The notes beneath the pieces are model-generated. The model did not search any database. It was not told the origin of the DNA and saw only the letters and a list, made by a program, of their open reading frames with translations. A DNA stretch of 64,000 nt from Salipaludibacillus aurantiacus (GTDB taxonomy: Bacteria; Bacillota; Bacilli; Bacillales; Salisediminibacteriaceae), in assembly GCF_900111295.1 (NCBI RefSeq), contig NZ_FOGT01000013.1, positions 56,806-120,805 of the forward strand, in the 5' to 3' direction. Shown piece by piece: positions 43,218 to 52,135 of the stretch. The position numbers and the translations under genes were made by a program. The stretch's first letter is position 1; each line of letters opens with the position of its first letter.

Positions 43218-43373
43218 CTAATCTTCATCATTCATTCGTCTGTCAAAATTAAATTCTGCTCTGTAGTCAAATTCTTCAGATGCTTCGGTGTCTCTGCAGG
43301 TTTCCCGTCTGTCGGCACCCTCAAATTTCTTTTCTTTATGCTTGTTTAATTGATTTTTATCTTTTTTGTTCAC
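43218..43373 (-). CDS. Small charged protein, 51 residues
   Basis: GTG 43373, eight bases after AAGGAGG, opens a 51-residue, highly charged protein (NKKDKNQLNKHKEKKFEG at the start, YRAEFNFDRRMNDED at the end) with a normal terminator behind it. It has one cysteine and no membrane segment; the pattern is that of small spore- or stress-associated acidic/basic proteins, but I do not recognise it. A leader nearly identical over GGAGGTTTTTTGT occurs at 45.46 kb in front of a mere eight codons. Confidence 0.6.
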   Translation of the reverse strand: MNKKDKNQLNKHKEKKFEGADRRETCRDTEASEEFDYRAEFNFDRRMNDED

Positions 43374-43671
43374 ACAAAAAACCTCCTTCCCTGTCAAGTA
43401 GGTTTAGCTTATGGAGGCGTAAAGGTTCTTATTCCGTCCCACTGCTGCTTAAAAGAATCGATAATTTCATAAAAAAGCTAGCTCCCGTTTTCGACAAAAG
43501 GAAAAAATATCAAGTAGGAGATAATCATAGGATATAAGGAAAAGACACAGCACCATATTTGTCCATTCCCTTTAATAGTTTAGCCCTTTTAATTCGGATG
43601 ATAAAAACCCAAAAGCTCTTCCCCGCACACTGCAAGCAGGTGGCATCCCTTAACCTGTATCAACTGCTGTT

Positions 43672-44748
43672 TTAAAACTTTATATCGTAAATAGAGACTT
43701 TATACCATGTAAAAATGTCATCATCCAACACATAAGAAACGTCAATATCTGTTGGTATTTTGACGCCGTTAATTACAGAAAATTCATTGGCTTTTCCTAT
43801 ACATTCAAGATATGAATCTGTGCTGCCGTCATATCGCCAGGCTCGACTGCTGAAAAAATCCCCGTCCTCATTAAAAAAGAAATCAGCTGTTCCCGTTGCA
43901 CCTTTATAATTCATAGTGGCTCTGGCCGAATGGTCACCAAGTTCTTCCCATGTGATATAAGGACTTAAGGCCGCCCAGGGGTACCAGGCCATTTCCAGTA
44001 AATATCTTTGAAGAGTTGACTGATCTATCTTATCATCGTTTTCAACGTTTGCGACCGACACTAAAGAAGCGAGTTTCATTTGCATGCTTCCTTTCCCATT
44101 CTTATATAAATCCCTCCCTTTCACTGTTATGAACGGATTCATTTCCATATCGATTTTCCACAAAAAACCAGGTTCCTCAGTTGTGACGTACTGGTGAGCC
44201 TTTGCGTTATACCACTCTTTCTGATCGGGTTTCAGTTTTAATTTCGCATAATGTTTGAAATCCATAGTTGAATGTATTTCTTTTCCTACTGCACCACTAT
44301 TAGAAATCCACCGCTGGACAGATTGAGGGAGGTCTTCCATCATATCTTCACTAATTACTTGTGTGCTGCCTGTACTTTTTCTTGTAAGATCAACTATTTC
44401 CTTTTCTATTGCCGTGTTCAATGACGAGTCGGCATAGGCAAATATTATGGCTGCTCCAATAATAATATTTGCTGCAGCCCCCGCTTTGGCGTCTCCCCAA
44501 GTCATGACAATAAGTATTTGAGAGACAATAACCGCTGCTATTCCTACTTTCCACCAATGATCACTATTTATTAGAAGTAATACAGACGAAATAATGAGCA
44601 CAATTCCTGTTCCCATCCAGACTAAGGCCTGCCCCCTTGAGATCGAGATAGAGAGTTCACTCAGTTGTAACAAATTAAAACCTTTCAAAAACCCTAAAAG
44701 ATGAATAAGACCATGAATCACTATAATAATGAGGAGTGCTATTTTCAT
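43672..44748 (-). CDS. DUF6544-like membrane protein
   Basis: A 358-residue protein with four N-terminal membrane helices (about 1-110) and a large soluble domain. The block LPQSVQRWISNSGAVG and the later WYPWAALSPYITWEEL match what I know of the DUF6544 family, which has no assigned function. AGGTGG precedes the ATG. It follows the marR gene on the same strand by about 70 bases, so MarR may control it. Confidence 0.65.
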   Translation of the reverse strand: MKIALLIIIVIHGLIHLLGFLKGFNLLQLSELSISISRGQALVWMGTGIVLIISSVLLLINSDHWWKVGIAAVIVSQILIVMTWGDAKAGAAANIIIGAAIIFAYADSSLNTAIEKEIVDLTRKSTGSTQVISEDMMEDLPQSVQRWISNSGAVGKEIHSTMDFKHYAKLKLKPDQKEWYNAKAHQYVTTEEPGFLWKIDMEMNPFITVKGRDLYKNGKGSMQMKLASLVSVANVENDDKIDQSTLQRYLLEMAWYPWAALSPYITWEELGDHSARATMNYKGATGTADFFFNEDGDFFSSRAWRYDGSTDSYLECIGKANEFSVINGVKIPTDIDVSYVLDDDIFTWYKVSIYDIKF

Positions 44749-44816
44749 TTTAAATCCACCTCTTTCTTTATAGATTAAAAATACAAATTTACAGATACAG
44801 AAAACTAAGACAGTTA

Positions 44817-45269
44817 TTATTTGTTTAAGTTTTCCAATGATGTAATCATTTTATTAATAACTCGTTTGGTTACAGCCAGTTCTTCTTCAGTTAAATCATA
44901 AAACAGATTCGTAAGGAATTCATTACTTTCTCCCTCCTGTTCCTTCCAGAATTCAGTACTTTTCTTGGTGAGTGTAAGTCTTAAAACACGCCTGTCCTTC
45001 ATGTCTTTTGAAAATTCAATAAACCCATTTTTTTCAAGTTTATTAGCCACCTGCTTGGCATTCTGGTGGGAAGTTCCCATCAGATCAGCTACTTCGCCGA
45101 GTGCAGGAGTACGTTCCCCGGAATACATGATCATAGCCGTTAAAAACCATTGCCGAAGGGTCATTCCTTCTTTTCCAGCCAGCCATTGATCCCCTTTAGC
45201 CTGCAATTTATTTACCAGCAAAAAGAGACTTCCAAAAATATATTTCTTATTATCTGATTGATTATCCAT
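44817..45269 (-). CDS. MarR-family transcriptional regulator
   Basis: A 150-residue MarR-type winged-helix repressor: helix-turn-helix in PALGEVADLMGTSHQNAKQV, wing in GFIEFSKDMKDRRVLRLTLT, and N- and C-terminal dimer helices. GGAGGG precedes the ATG. A perfect 20-base palindrome lies directly upstream, so it most likely represses itself and the DUF6544-like gene downstream. Confidence 0.9.
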   Translation of the reverse strand: MDNQSDNKKYIFGSLFLLVNKLQAKGDQWLAGKEGMTLRQWFLTAMIMYSGERTPALGEVADLMGTSHQNAKQVANKLEKNGFIEFSKDMKDRRVLRLTLTKKSTEFWKEQEGESNEFLTNLFYDLTEEELAVTKRVINKMITSLENLNK

Positions 45270-45284
45270 AAATTTCCCTCCTAT

Positions 45285-45304
45285 ATATGTAATATATTAC
45301 ATAT
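45285..45304. promoter_or_regulatory. MarR operator, perfect 20-base palindrome
   Basis: ATATGTAATATATTACATAT is fully symmetric and lies 16 bases before the marR start codon, next to the ribosome binding site. Confidence 0.75.
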
Positions 45305-45637
45305 CTATTTAAAAAACTGTCCTATTCATGACATTTTAATGAACAAATAAAACCTTTATCTTTCATCCTTGAAACTCTGCTCGAGGATCATTTTAAAAAA
45401 CCTCGTGTTTCTGCATATTTTAGGCGCCTTAATTTAAAGTCTTTTCATTTTATTGCTCAACAAAAAACCTCCTCCCATATTTTAGTTATAATTCTCTTAT
45501 GGAAGCAGGCTGATTTATTATTTATAAACAAAACCATTCTCACTATGAGCACCGGGTAATTAAAAAGGCGCGGCGATTAAAAGGGATTTTATCCGTTCTG
45601 CAAAAAATAGGTCGCATGACTAGTTTCTTTCCCTTAA
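45305..45637. other. Gap with a vestigial leader and mini-ORF
   Basis: On the minus strand GGGAGGAGGTTTTTTG precedes a TTG (45459) with only eight codons (MSNKMKRL). The leader resembles that of the 51-residue gene at 43373, including an upstream CCATAAG. It is probably a decayed copy. Nothing else is seen in this gap. Confidence 0.35.
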
Positions 45638-45904
45638 TTATGGTTTTCCTCCAAGCATGCCGAAAATCATGTATCCTAAAAACATAAAAATAAAAAAGCT
45701 GAAAGTTATCAAAATATTTGCTGCCATACCAAATTTACTTTTACCAATGTACCCGAATACCGTACCTAATGGATTTAAAATAAAAGTCAAAAGCCAATAG
45801 CTATATCCATATTGAAAAATTATATTAGGAATCCATACCGCTACTCCCATAAATAAACAGACGAAAGACAGGGTCGCCCATACATTACTTGATTGCTTTT
45901 CCAA
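45638..45904 (-). CDS. Small membrane protein, unknown
   Basis: An 88-residue protein with three hydrophobic segments (WATLSFVCLFMGVAVWIPNI, YWLLTFILNPLGTVFGYIG, ANILITFSFFIFMFLGYMIF). The start is TTG at 45904 with GGAG about ten bases upstream. I do not recognise a family. Confidence 0.5.
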   Translation of the reverse strand: MEKQSSNVWATLSFVCLFMGVAVWIPNIIFQYGYSYWLLTFILNPLGTVFGYIGKSKFGMAANILITFSFFIFMFLGYMIFGMLGGKP

Positions 45905-46050
45905 ATTGCTTCCACTCCTCCATAATCAGTTATCTTTTACGGAAATATCACATTTTTTAAAACCTGAAGCCTGGGACGGTGGAATAGGAAGAGTGTTTAA
46001 TAAGTAGTCCTTCTTTTTAAGAAGGTTTGGCAGTCGCACTGGAAAAGATG

Positions 46051-46395
46051 TTAATCCATAATCTCTACTTGTTCTAACTTCAGATTTTCCCCTGTGAACA
46101 CACCCGTTTCAGAGTTCACGGAGGCAGAAGAGATAACGGTAACATACTCTTCATTAATCTCAATAAGGTTCCAAACATTTTCATTTTCCACAAAAACTTC
46201 GCCTTCTACCGGAGGGGGCTCTATGGTCCTGACTTTAATAAAGTGAGAACCCTCTTCCCTGTATTTATCAACTATCTTTACTGCTTCAGTAAAAGTATGA
46301 TTTTTTGCTTTTAATGTTTTCGAACTAAAAGCGATCGTAGCTGAGCTGAAAATCAACAGGATGGTGAAAAAAATATAGACTGATCTCCTTTTCAA
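46051..46395 (-). CDS. Small secreted or membrane-anchored protein, unknown
   Basis: A 114-residue protein with an N-terminal signal or anchor (RRSVYIFFTILLIFSSATIA) and a short extracellular domain of mixed helix and strand (EAVKIVDKYREEGSHFIKVR, ENVWNLIEINEEYVTVIS). The start is TTG at 46395 behind GGAGGGGAG. No family recognised. Confidence 0.5.
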   Translation of the reverse strand: MKRRSVYIFFTILLIFSSATIAFSSKTLKAKNHTFTEAVKIVDKYREEGSHFIKVRTIEPPPVEGEVFVENENVWNLIEINEEYVTVISSASVNSETGVFTGENLKLEQVEIMD

Positions 46396-46778
46396 GAATC
46401 TCCCCTCCTTTGACAGATTAATAGTTTTATAAAATGATGCCTCTTAAAATCCTGACTTTCCAACTTTTATATAATAACGATAACTTGCGGCTTGCTCCAT
46501 TTCTCTTCTTTATAATATTATTCCCGAGCCCTGACCGGGAGAACTGCTTGCAGGCCCCAAAGACCCCTAATCCCTTTTATTCATCCTTTTTCCTTCATTA
46601 ACTCTCTCTATAAGATTAACATAATTTCCCATTAGTTTCTTCCCTGAATCGAATTCCTCCTTCACCCTGCCTCCCTTCCTGTTCACTATAAAAACCGCAA
46701 AAAGTGAAAGAAGATCACAGATATTTCCTACGTTTTTACAGTGCAAATATAGGCATATTTGTTAAATAATGAAGGTAT

Positions 46779-46791
46779 TGAAAGCGCTTCA
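46779..46791 (+). promoter_or_regulatory. cre-like site before the phenol operon
   Basis: TGAAAGCGCTTCA has the core of a CcpA cre site (TGAAARCGNTW.CA) but is one base short of the consensus. It lies 34 bases upstream of the monooxygenase start. The remaining about 380 bases of this intergenic region must also hold the promoter and activator site, which I could not identify. Confidence 0.45.
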
Positions 46792-46824
46792 CTAATCTTC
46801 ATTATTAAGGAGGAGGTACTTTTC

Positions 46825-48372
46825 ATGATCACGGAACAAAAAACACAGCGGCCTTTAACAGGGGAAGAGTATTTGGAAAGTTTAAAGGACAACCGGGAAG
46901 TCTGGATTAATGGAGAAAGAGTCAAAGATGTCACCACCCACCCCGCTTTTCGAAACTCTGCCAGGTCGATTGCCACTCTCTACGATGCGCTGCACGATGA
47001 TAAAACGAAAGACAAGCTGACAACGCCGACTGACACCGGCAATGGCGGGTACACTCAGAAATTTTTTCAGTTTGATCAATCAAAAGAAGATCTTCTCGGT
47101 TCACGTGACGCGATCGCTGAATGGGCAAAAATGACTTACGGACAGATGGGACGGTCCCCCGACTACAAAGCGGCTTTTCTCGCGACGTTAGGTGCCGACC
47201 CGGACTATTACGCCCCATATGAAGATAACGCGAAGTTCTGGTATAAAGAAGCGCAGGAACGAAACTGGTATTTTAACCATGCGATCATTAATCCGCCTGT
47301 CGACAGGAACAAACCGATGGAAGCTGTCCGTGATGTATTCGTCCGTGCCGAAGAAGAGACAGATGAAGGTGTTATCGTGAGCGGAGCGAAAATGGTCGCA
47401 ACAGGCTCAGCCCTCACCCACTATAACTTTGTGGCCCACTACGGAGCGGTCCCGGTAGGTTCTGAAGAAATGGCCCTCGTCTTTGTGGCTCCAATGGACA
47501 CGCCGGGTGTGAAACTGATCTGCCGGCAGTCGTATGAAATGCAGGCCGCGGTTATGGGAAGCCCGTTCGATTACCCGCTCAGCAGCCGGTTCGACGAAAA
47601 CGATGCTGTTCTGATCTTTGACCGGGCGTTAATTCCTTGGGAAAACATACTTATTTATAAAGACGTTGAAAAGGCCAACAGCTTTTTCCCTGAAAGCGGC
47701 TTTCTCCACCGCTTCACGTTTCACGGGGTGACCCGTCTCGCAGTCAAACTGGATTTCATTTCAGGGTTGCTCATTAAGGCGGTTGAAACGAACGGTACCG
47801 ACGAATTCCGCGGCGTGCAGGCAAATGTCGGCGAAGTACTGGCCTGGCGGAACATGTTCTGGGCAATAAGTGACGCGATGGCCATGAACCCAGATCCCGG
47901 GAGGAACGGCACGGTCCTCCCTAACTTGAATTACGGCCTCTCATACCGTGTGTTTATGTCGGAAGGCTGGTCCAATATTAAAAAGATTATTGAAAACGTC
48001 GTCGCCGGAAATTTAATTGTCCAGCCGTCAAGCTCGGCGGATTTCAAGAACTCTGAACTCAGGCCGCTCATCGACCGGTTGTACCGCGGGTCGAACGGCG
48101 TCACCTCTGAGGAAAAAATCAAACTCATTAAAATGCTCTGGGAAGTGGTCGGTACCGAGTACGGCGGACGCCATGAATTATATGAACGAAACTATTCGGG
48201 CAACCACGAAAACATCCGGCTCGAAAACTTAACGGCCGCCAGAAATTCAGGAGATGCGCAAGCTTACATTAATTTTGCCGAACAATGCATGGCTGACTAT
48301 GATCTCGATGGCTGGGTGAATAAAACCTGGATGAACCCGGATGACGTGAACTTTTTCAAAAGTAACTTGTAA
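46825..48372 (+). CDS. HpaB/PheA-type flavin-dependent phenol or 4-hydroxyphenylacetate monooxygenase, oxygenase component
   Basis: A 515-residue FADH2-using oxygenase of the HpaB family, which adds a hydroxyl ortho to an existing phenolic OH. Family blocks include VTTHPAFRNSARSIATLYDA, NHAIINPPVDRNKP, SGAKMVATGSALTHYNFVAHY and HRFTFHGVTRLAVKLDF. The catechol genes directly downstream argue that phenol is the substrate, giving catechol, as with PheA of thermophilic bacilli. These enzymes need a separate flavin reductase, and none is in the window. The ATG at 46825 (MITEQKTQRP) has AGGAGGAGG; the open frame reaches further upstream without a site. It is the first gene of the operon. Confidence 0.85.
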   Translation: MITEQKTQRPLTGEEYLESLKDNREVWINGERVKDVTTHPAFRNSARSIATLYDALHDDKTKDKLTTPTDTGNGGYTQKFFQFDQSKEDLLGSRDAIAEWAKMTYGQMGRSPDYKAAFLATLGADPDYYAPYEDNAKFWYKEAQERNWYFNHAIINPPVDRNKPMEAVRDVFVRAEEETDEGVIVSGAKMVATGSALTHYNFVAHYGAVPVGSEEMALVFVAPMDTPGVKLICRQSYEMQAAVMGSPFDYPLSSRFDENDAVLIFDRALIPWENILIYKDVEKANSFFPESGFLHRFTFHGVTRLAVKLDFISGLLIKAVETNGTDEFRGVQANVGEVLAWRNMFWAISDAMAMNPDPGRNGTVLPNLNYGLSYRVFMSEGWSNIKKIIENVVAGNLIVQPSSSADFKNSELRPLIDRLYRGSNGVTSEEKIKLIKMLWEVVGTEYGGRHELYERNYSGNHENIRLENLTAARNSGDAQAYINFAEQCMADYDLDGWVNKTWMNPDDVNFFKSNL

Positions 48373-48388
48373 CACACCATGAGGAGAA

Positions 48389-48526
48389 ATGACCGGTGCA
48401 CTTATGGCCCCAACGCACACTCAGATTGAAACTCATTCGTCATTACTGTGGGAGCTTATGTCGTGTGAAAAAAGAGAGGTCATTTCATCCACCCGGATCA
48501 GAAAGCTCCTCAAAAAAATGAACTGA
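48389..48526 (+). CDS. Doubtful small ORF between monooxygenase and catA
   Basis: ATG 48389 gives 45 residues ending ISSTRIRKLLKKMN. GAGGAG is too close to this ATG but well placed for a GTG at 48405 in another frame (41 residues, basic). Neither product is recognised. A flavin reductase gene would be expected near here in related operons, but these ORFs are far too short. Confidence 0.2.
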   Translation: MTGALMAPTHTQIETHSSLLWELMSCEKREVISSTRIRKLLKKMN

Positions 48527-48600
48527 CAGAGGCTAGGCGACTGCTCGGAAGAAGCTGTTTAGAAACTTCTATTATATAAGTCTTGTTTTTAACATATAAA

Positions 48601-48638
48601 GGCAGGTGTTCGATTCACGATCAATCGTGTTTGCCTGC
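48601..48638 (+). promoter_or_regulatory. Nested palindrome upstream of catA
   Basis: CACGATCAATCGTG (48616-48629) is a dyad with 6-bp arms, enclosed by GCAGG and CCTGC. It stands 78 bases before the catA start in a 343-base gap. It may be an operator for an internal promoter or an RNA processing hairpin. Confidence 0.4.
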
Positions 48639-48715
48639 GCTTCACCCGTCTGAAACGGCCTTAGCGAAAGTGCCGCAGCCCCAAAATAAAACCTAAAATC
48701 CAAGGAGGAATTGAT

Positions 48716-49504
48716 ATGCAACAGCAGCAAGTAACTAAAAAGAATGAAAGAGTCGAGGAAGTCTTTAATCTATTTATCACCCACATTCAGCGCTTTCTGG
48801 AGGAAGCGAAGCTCAATCATGAAGAGTACACGAACTTTGTGAAATGGGCGGACAGGCTCGGCAGAAAAGGCGAACTTCCTTTGTTTGCTGATGTGTTCTT
48901 TGAAACCCATGTGCTGAATGCGATGTACAGCGATAAACCGGGAACGCAGCCTTCCCTTCTGGGGCCATATTTTCTTGAAGGAAGTCCGTTAATTGAGAGC
49001 GTGCCGGGCCAGCCGTGTGTCCTCACTCAGAGGCCGGATGAAGATGGTGAGGTCTTTTATTTCAAAGGCAATGTGAAAAATACAGACGGAAAACCGCTTG
49101 CCAATACTAAAGTGGAAATCTGGCATAACGATAACTCGGCGAAATATTCAGGGTTTGATTCCGATGCCCCTAAATATAATTTAAGAGGCCATTTATATAC
49201 AGATGACAATGGGGATTTTGAAGTGAAAACGATAGTGCCGCTCCCTTATTCCATTCCTACTGAAGGGCCGACCGGTGAATTTCTCACCTACATGGATCAG
49301 CATTCGATGCGGCCGGCCCACCTCCACATCATGTTTGAGAAAGAAGCCCATGAAACACTGATCACGCAGGTCTTCTTCGAAGGGGATGAATGGCTCGACA
49401 CCGATGTGGCCGAAGGGGTCAGGCCGGATCTCATGACTAAACTGGAAGACCACGGAGACCATAAACGGGCCTCGCTCGATTTCATTATGCGGACTGATGA
49501 ATAA
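48716..49504 (+). CDS. catA: Catechol 1,2-dioxygenase
   Basis: A 262-residue intradiol dioxygenase that opens catechol to cis,cis-muconate with Fe(III) and O2. All four iron ligands are visible: Y154 (PKYNLRG), Y178 (PLPYSIPTEGP), H202 and H204 (RPAHLHIMF). The N-terminal helical dimer domain is present, and the length is at the short end for the family. AAGGAGG precedes the ATG. Substrate preference between catechol and hydroxyquinol or chlorocatechol cannot be fixed by eye; the operon context favours catechol. Confidence 0.9.
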   Translation: MQQQQVTKKNERVEEVFNLFITHIQRFLEEAKLNHEEYTNFVKWADRLGRKGELPLFADVFFETHVLNAMYSDKPGTQPSLLGPYFLEGSPLIESVPGQPCVLTQRPDEDGEVFYFKGNVKNTDGKPLANTKVEIWHNDNSAKYSGFDSDAPKYNLRGHLYTDDNGDFEVKTIVPLPYSIPTEGPTGEFLTYMDQHSMRPAHLHIMFEKEAHETLITQVFFEGDEWLDTDVAEGVRPDLMTKLEDHGDHKRASLDFIMRTDE

Positions 49505-49647
49505 ACAGCACGGCTGAAAAGGGGGTTTTTATAAGCCTCCTTTTTGGAGGTTTCAGAAGGAACAGGAAAGGGGCCGCTGAACGGTCCCTCCCCCACACGT
49601 TAAAACTTTCATCAATGGTAAGAAAATACGTAAAAAGGAAGGTGCGT

Positions 49648-50787
49648 ATGGAAAAAATCACTATTAAACAGATCACTACCGAACTGATTGATATTCCGAT
49701 TAAACGGCCCCACCAGTTTTCAGCCGTTAAAGTCTCTTCAAAAAGCTTCCTGCTCCTTCGAATCGAACTGAGCAATGGATATACCGGCATCGGCGAAGGG
49801 ACGACACCGGGAATCTTCTGGAACGGCGAAAGTGTGGAAACGATGAAAGTGGTCATCGACAACTATATGGCTCCCCTTATTATCGGGGAAGACGCTGTGA
49901 AACTTGAAAGCCTGCTGCAGACACTCAACCGGCAGGTCCGCGGAAACCATTTTGCGAAAGCAACCATTGAAATGGCTCTTTTTGACGGACTCGGTAAAAC
50001 GTACGATGTGCCTGTCCATCAGCTGTTAGGCGGTCTTTGCCGGGACCGGCTTAATGTGCGCTGGGCCCTCGCCTCCGGAACGCCTGAAGGAGATATTAAT
50101 GAAGCAAAAGAGGCGGTGCAGTCAGGTAAGTATGATGTTTTTAAAATAAAGTCAGGGAAAGAATCGGCGCGAAAGGATGCCGAACGGTCTCTTCTCATCG
50201 CAGGCGGGATTAAAGGCTACTCGACGATCGGCATCGATCCAAACGGGTCGTGGGATCGTTTAACGGCAATGAGCTGGATGGACGCGTTCTTTGAAGCGAG
50301 AATCGATTTTCTCGAACAGCCCCTTGCCCCTTACGACATTGAAGGACTCGCCAAGCTCACAGCGATGAAAAAAGTGCCGGTGATGGCTGATGAGAGTGTC
50401 GCTACGATCCATGATGCGATCAGACTGGCGAAAGAACAAGCCGTGCATATTTTTTCATTAAAAATCCATAAAGCTGGCGGATTGAAAAATACGATAAAAG
50501 TGGCGGGCATTGCGGAAGCGGCGGGTATCTCCTGCTTTGGCGGCACCTCGCTCGAAAGCTCCATCGGCACGGCCGCCTGCCTGCATGCTTACGGCTCAAT
50601 CCCTAACCTGGATTACGGCTGTGAATTATTCGGACCGGACTGGCTTGCTGACGAGATCGTCCGGGACCCGGTCGTGTGCAAGGAAGGGCAAATTTATGTG
50701 CCGGATAAGCCCGGGCTTGGGATCGAACTGGATGAACAGAAAGTCCAGTTATACGCGAGAAAAGAAAAAGTGGGAGGCGTTCACTAA
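49648..50787 (+). CDS. catB: Muconate cycloisomerase
   Basis: A 379-residue enolase-superfamily enzyme that converts cis,cis-muconate to muconolactone. The catalytic K-x-K is K166/K168 (FKIKSG), the metal ligands are D197 (GIDPNGSW), E223 (LEQPL) and D248 (MADES), and the second lysine is K272 (LKIHKAGG). These positions agree almost to the residue with the classic enzyme. The ATG at 49648 follows AAGGAAGG; an earlier in-frame ATG lacks a site. It overlaps the next gene by one base (TAATG). Confidence 0.88.
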   Translation: MEKITIKQITTELIDIPIKRPHQFSAVKVSSKSFLLLRIELSNGYTGIGEGTTPGIFWNGESVETMKVVIDNYMAPLIIGEDAVKLESLLQTLNRQVRGNHFAKATIEMALFDGLGKTYDVPVHQLLGGLCRDRLNVRWALASGTPEGDINEAKEAVQSGKYDVFKIKSGKESARKDAERSLLIAGGIKGYSTIGIDPNGSWDRLTAMSWMDAFFEARIDFLEQPLAPYDIEGLAKLTAMKKVPVMADESVATIHDAIRLAKEQAVHIFSLKIHKAGGLKNTIKVAGIAEAAGISCFGGTSLESSIGTAACLHAYGSIPNLDYGCELFGPDWLADEIVRDPVVCKEGQIYVPDKPGLGIELDEQKVQLYARKEKVGGVH

Positions 50788-51254
50788 TGAGACATTTGCC
50801 TCCTCCTTCCCTTTCGTTTTTAGCAGACATGGAATTGACGATTGAAGGTGCCCATCTGCCTGGTAAAACGCCAAACGGCACAAGGCGGATTATACGTGTC
50901 ACCGGCGGCGCACTGCGTGGAGACCATTTAAATGCAGACGTGGTGCCCGGCGGCGATGACTGGATTATCGTCCGTGACGATGGGACGATCATTCAGAATG
51001 TGCGCATCCTTTTACAGACGGTAGAAGAAGACCTCATTATGATGACTTACCGGGGGATCCGGACAGGCGTACCCGACGTACTCGCCCGGCTGGACCGGAA
51101 CGAAGCAGTCGATCCGGATGACTATTACTTCAGGACCTCCCCCATTTTCGAAACAGCCTCAGAAAAGTATGACTGGCTGAATAAACGGATGTTTATTTCA
51201 AAGGGGATCCGCCTGCCGGACCGGGTCAACTACTCCATCTATACGGTGGAATAA
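50787..51254 (+). CDS. DUF3237 protein in the position of muconolactone isomerase
   Basis: A 155-residue protein of the DUF3237 (UPF0311) family: LSFLADMELTIEGAHLPGKT, PNGTRRIIRVTGGALRGDHL, GGDDWIIVRDDGTIIQNVRI and DYYFRTSPIFETASEKYDWL are typical. The family forms a small beta-barrel and has no settled function that I know of. It is translationally coupled to catB (stop and start overlap) and precedes the enol-lactonase gene, exactly where catC, the about 96-residue muconolactone isomerase, stands in other pathways. No CatC homolog is in the operon, so it may catalyse that step. Asp and His residues are available, but no mechanism is proven. Confidence 0.8.
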   Translation: MRHLPPPSLSFLADMELTIEGAHLPGKTPNGTRRIIRVTGGALRGDHLNADVVPGGDDWIIVRDDGTIIQNVRILLQTVEEDLIMMTYRGIRTGVPDVLARLDRNEAVDPDDYYFRTSPIFETASEKYDWLNKRMFISKGIRLPDRVNYSIYTVE

Positions 51255-51280
51255 CTAAAGATAGAGAGGGTGCTAGTCTT

Positions 51281-52135
51281 ATGGGACAGCAGATAGTTAC
51301 GGAAAATGGCAGATCACTTTATGTGGAGGACTCACCGGGGACGAAAGGGACCATTATCGCTGTCCACGGGCTGACCGGACACCATAAACAGTTTATGCAT
51401 TACCGGAAAGCCTTGGCCGGGAACTTCCGCTTTATCAGTTATGACCTTCCGGGACGCGGAAACAGCGGTCCTGCTCTACAAGATACATCTATATTTCAGC
51501 ATGCTGATGATTTAACTACCCTCATCCACACGCTGAAAATAGAGAGACCCATTTTGATGGGCTATTCCATGGGGGCGTATATTTGTGCGCTTGCAGCCGC
51601 TAATGAATCAATTACCCCGAAGGCACTTATCCTGCTTGATGGCGCAGGGGAAGCGGATGACATGGCAAGGGATCTGGTCCTCCCCTCCCTGGACAGAATG
51701 AAAAAGGCGTATCCGTCGAAAGACAGCTATGCGATGGATATGAGAAGCCTCTACAGAAAACTGAACGTGAACTGGACTGACAGAATGGAAGATTATGTGC
51801 GCTATGAACTCGCACGGGGCAGCAGCAGCTGGCGTCATAAGTCTGATCCTGCTCTTATCGAACAGGATTTTGAAAGTTTTTATGCCTTTGAGCCTTCAGA
51901 CCTCCGAGGCTTGATCACCTGCCCCGTCTTCCTTTTGATTGCCACCGGCCATCTCGCGGGTCATCGCTCCCTTTTTACGAAAAAATCTTATGAGCCGGTA
52001 AAGCGCGTGTTCAAGGAATTGCATGTTGAAGAAACTTCCCAGAATCATTATGAAATCGTATTAAATAACCAGCCTGACATTATCGAACGAATTATTAATT
52101 TTTTAACGATGGAGGGCATTGTCCATGGTCATTAA
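51281..52135 (+). CDS. pcaD: 3-oxoadipate enol-lactonase (alpha/beta hydrolase)
   Basis: A 284-residue alpha/beta hydrolase expected to open beta-ketoadipate enol-lactone to beta-ketoadipate. The nucleophile elbow is GYSMGAY (S96), the oxyanion region is AVHGLTGHH, the acid probably lies near GAGEADDMA or later, and the histidine is in SQNHYEIV. The fold alone does not fix the substrate; the operon position does. AGAGAGGGTG precedes the ATG. Its end overlaps the start of the CoA-transferase gene by 11 bases. Confidence 0.75.
   Translation: MGQQIVTENGRSLYVEDSPGTKGTIIAVHGLTGHHKQFMHYRKALAGNFRFISYDLPGRGNSGPALQDTSIFQHADDLTTLIHTLKIERPILMGYSMGAYICALAAANESITPKALILLDGAGEADDMARDLVLPSLDRMKKAYPSKDSYAMDMRSLYRKLNVNWTDRMEDYVRYELARGSSSWRHKSDPALIEQDFESFYAFEPSDLRGLITCPVFLLIATGHLAGHRSLFTKKSYEPVKRVFKELHVEETSQNHYEIVLNNQPDIIERIINFLTMEGIVHGH

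Noticed and set aside
46534..46552. GG-N10-GC element resembling a sigma-54 promoter before the phenol operon
   Set aside because: Only about half of the consensus matches, and the likely regulator has no sigma-54 interaction domain.
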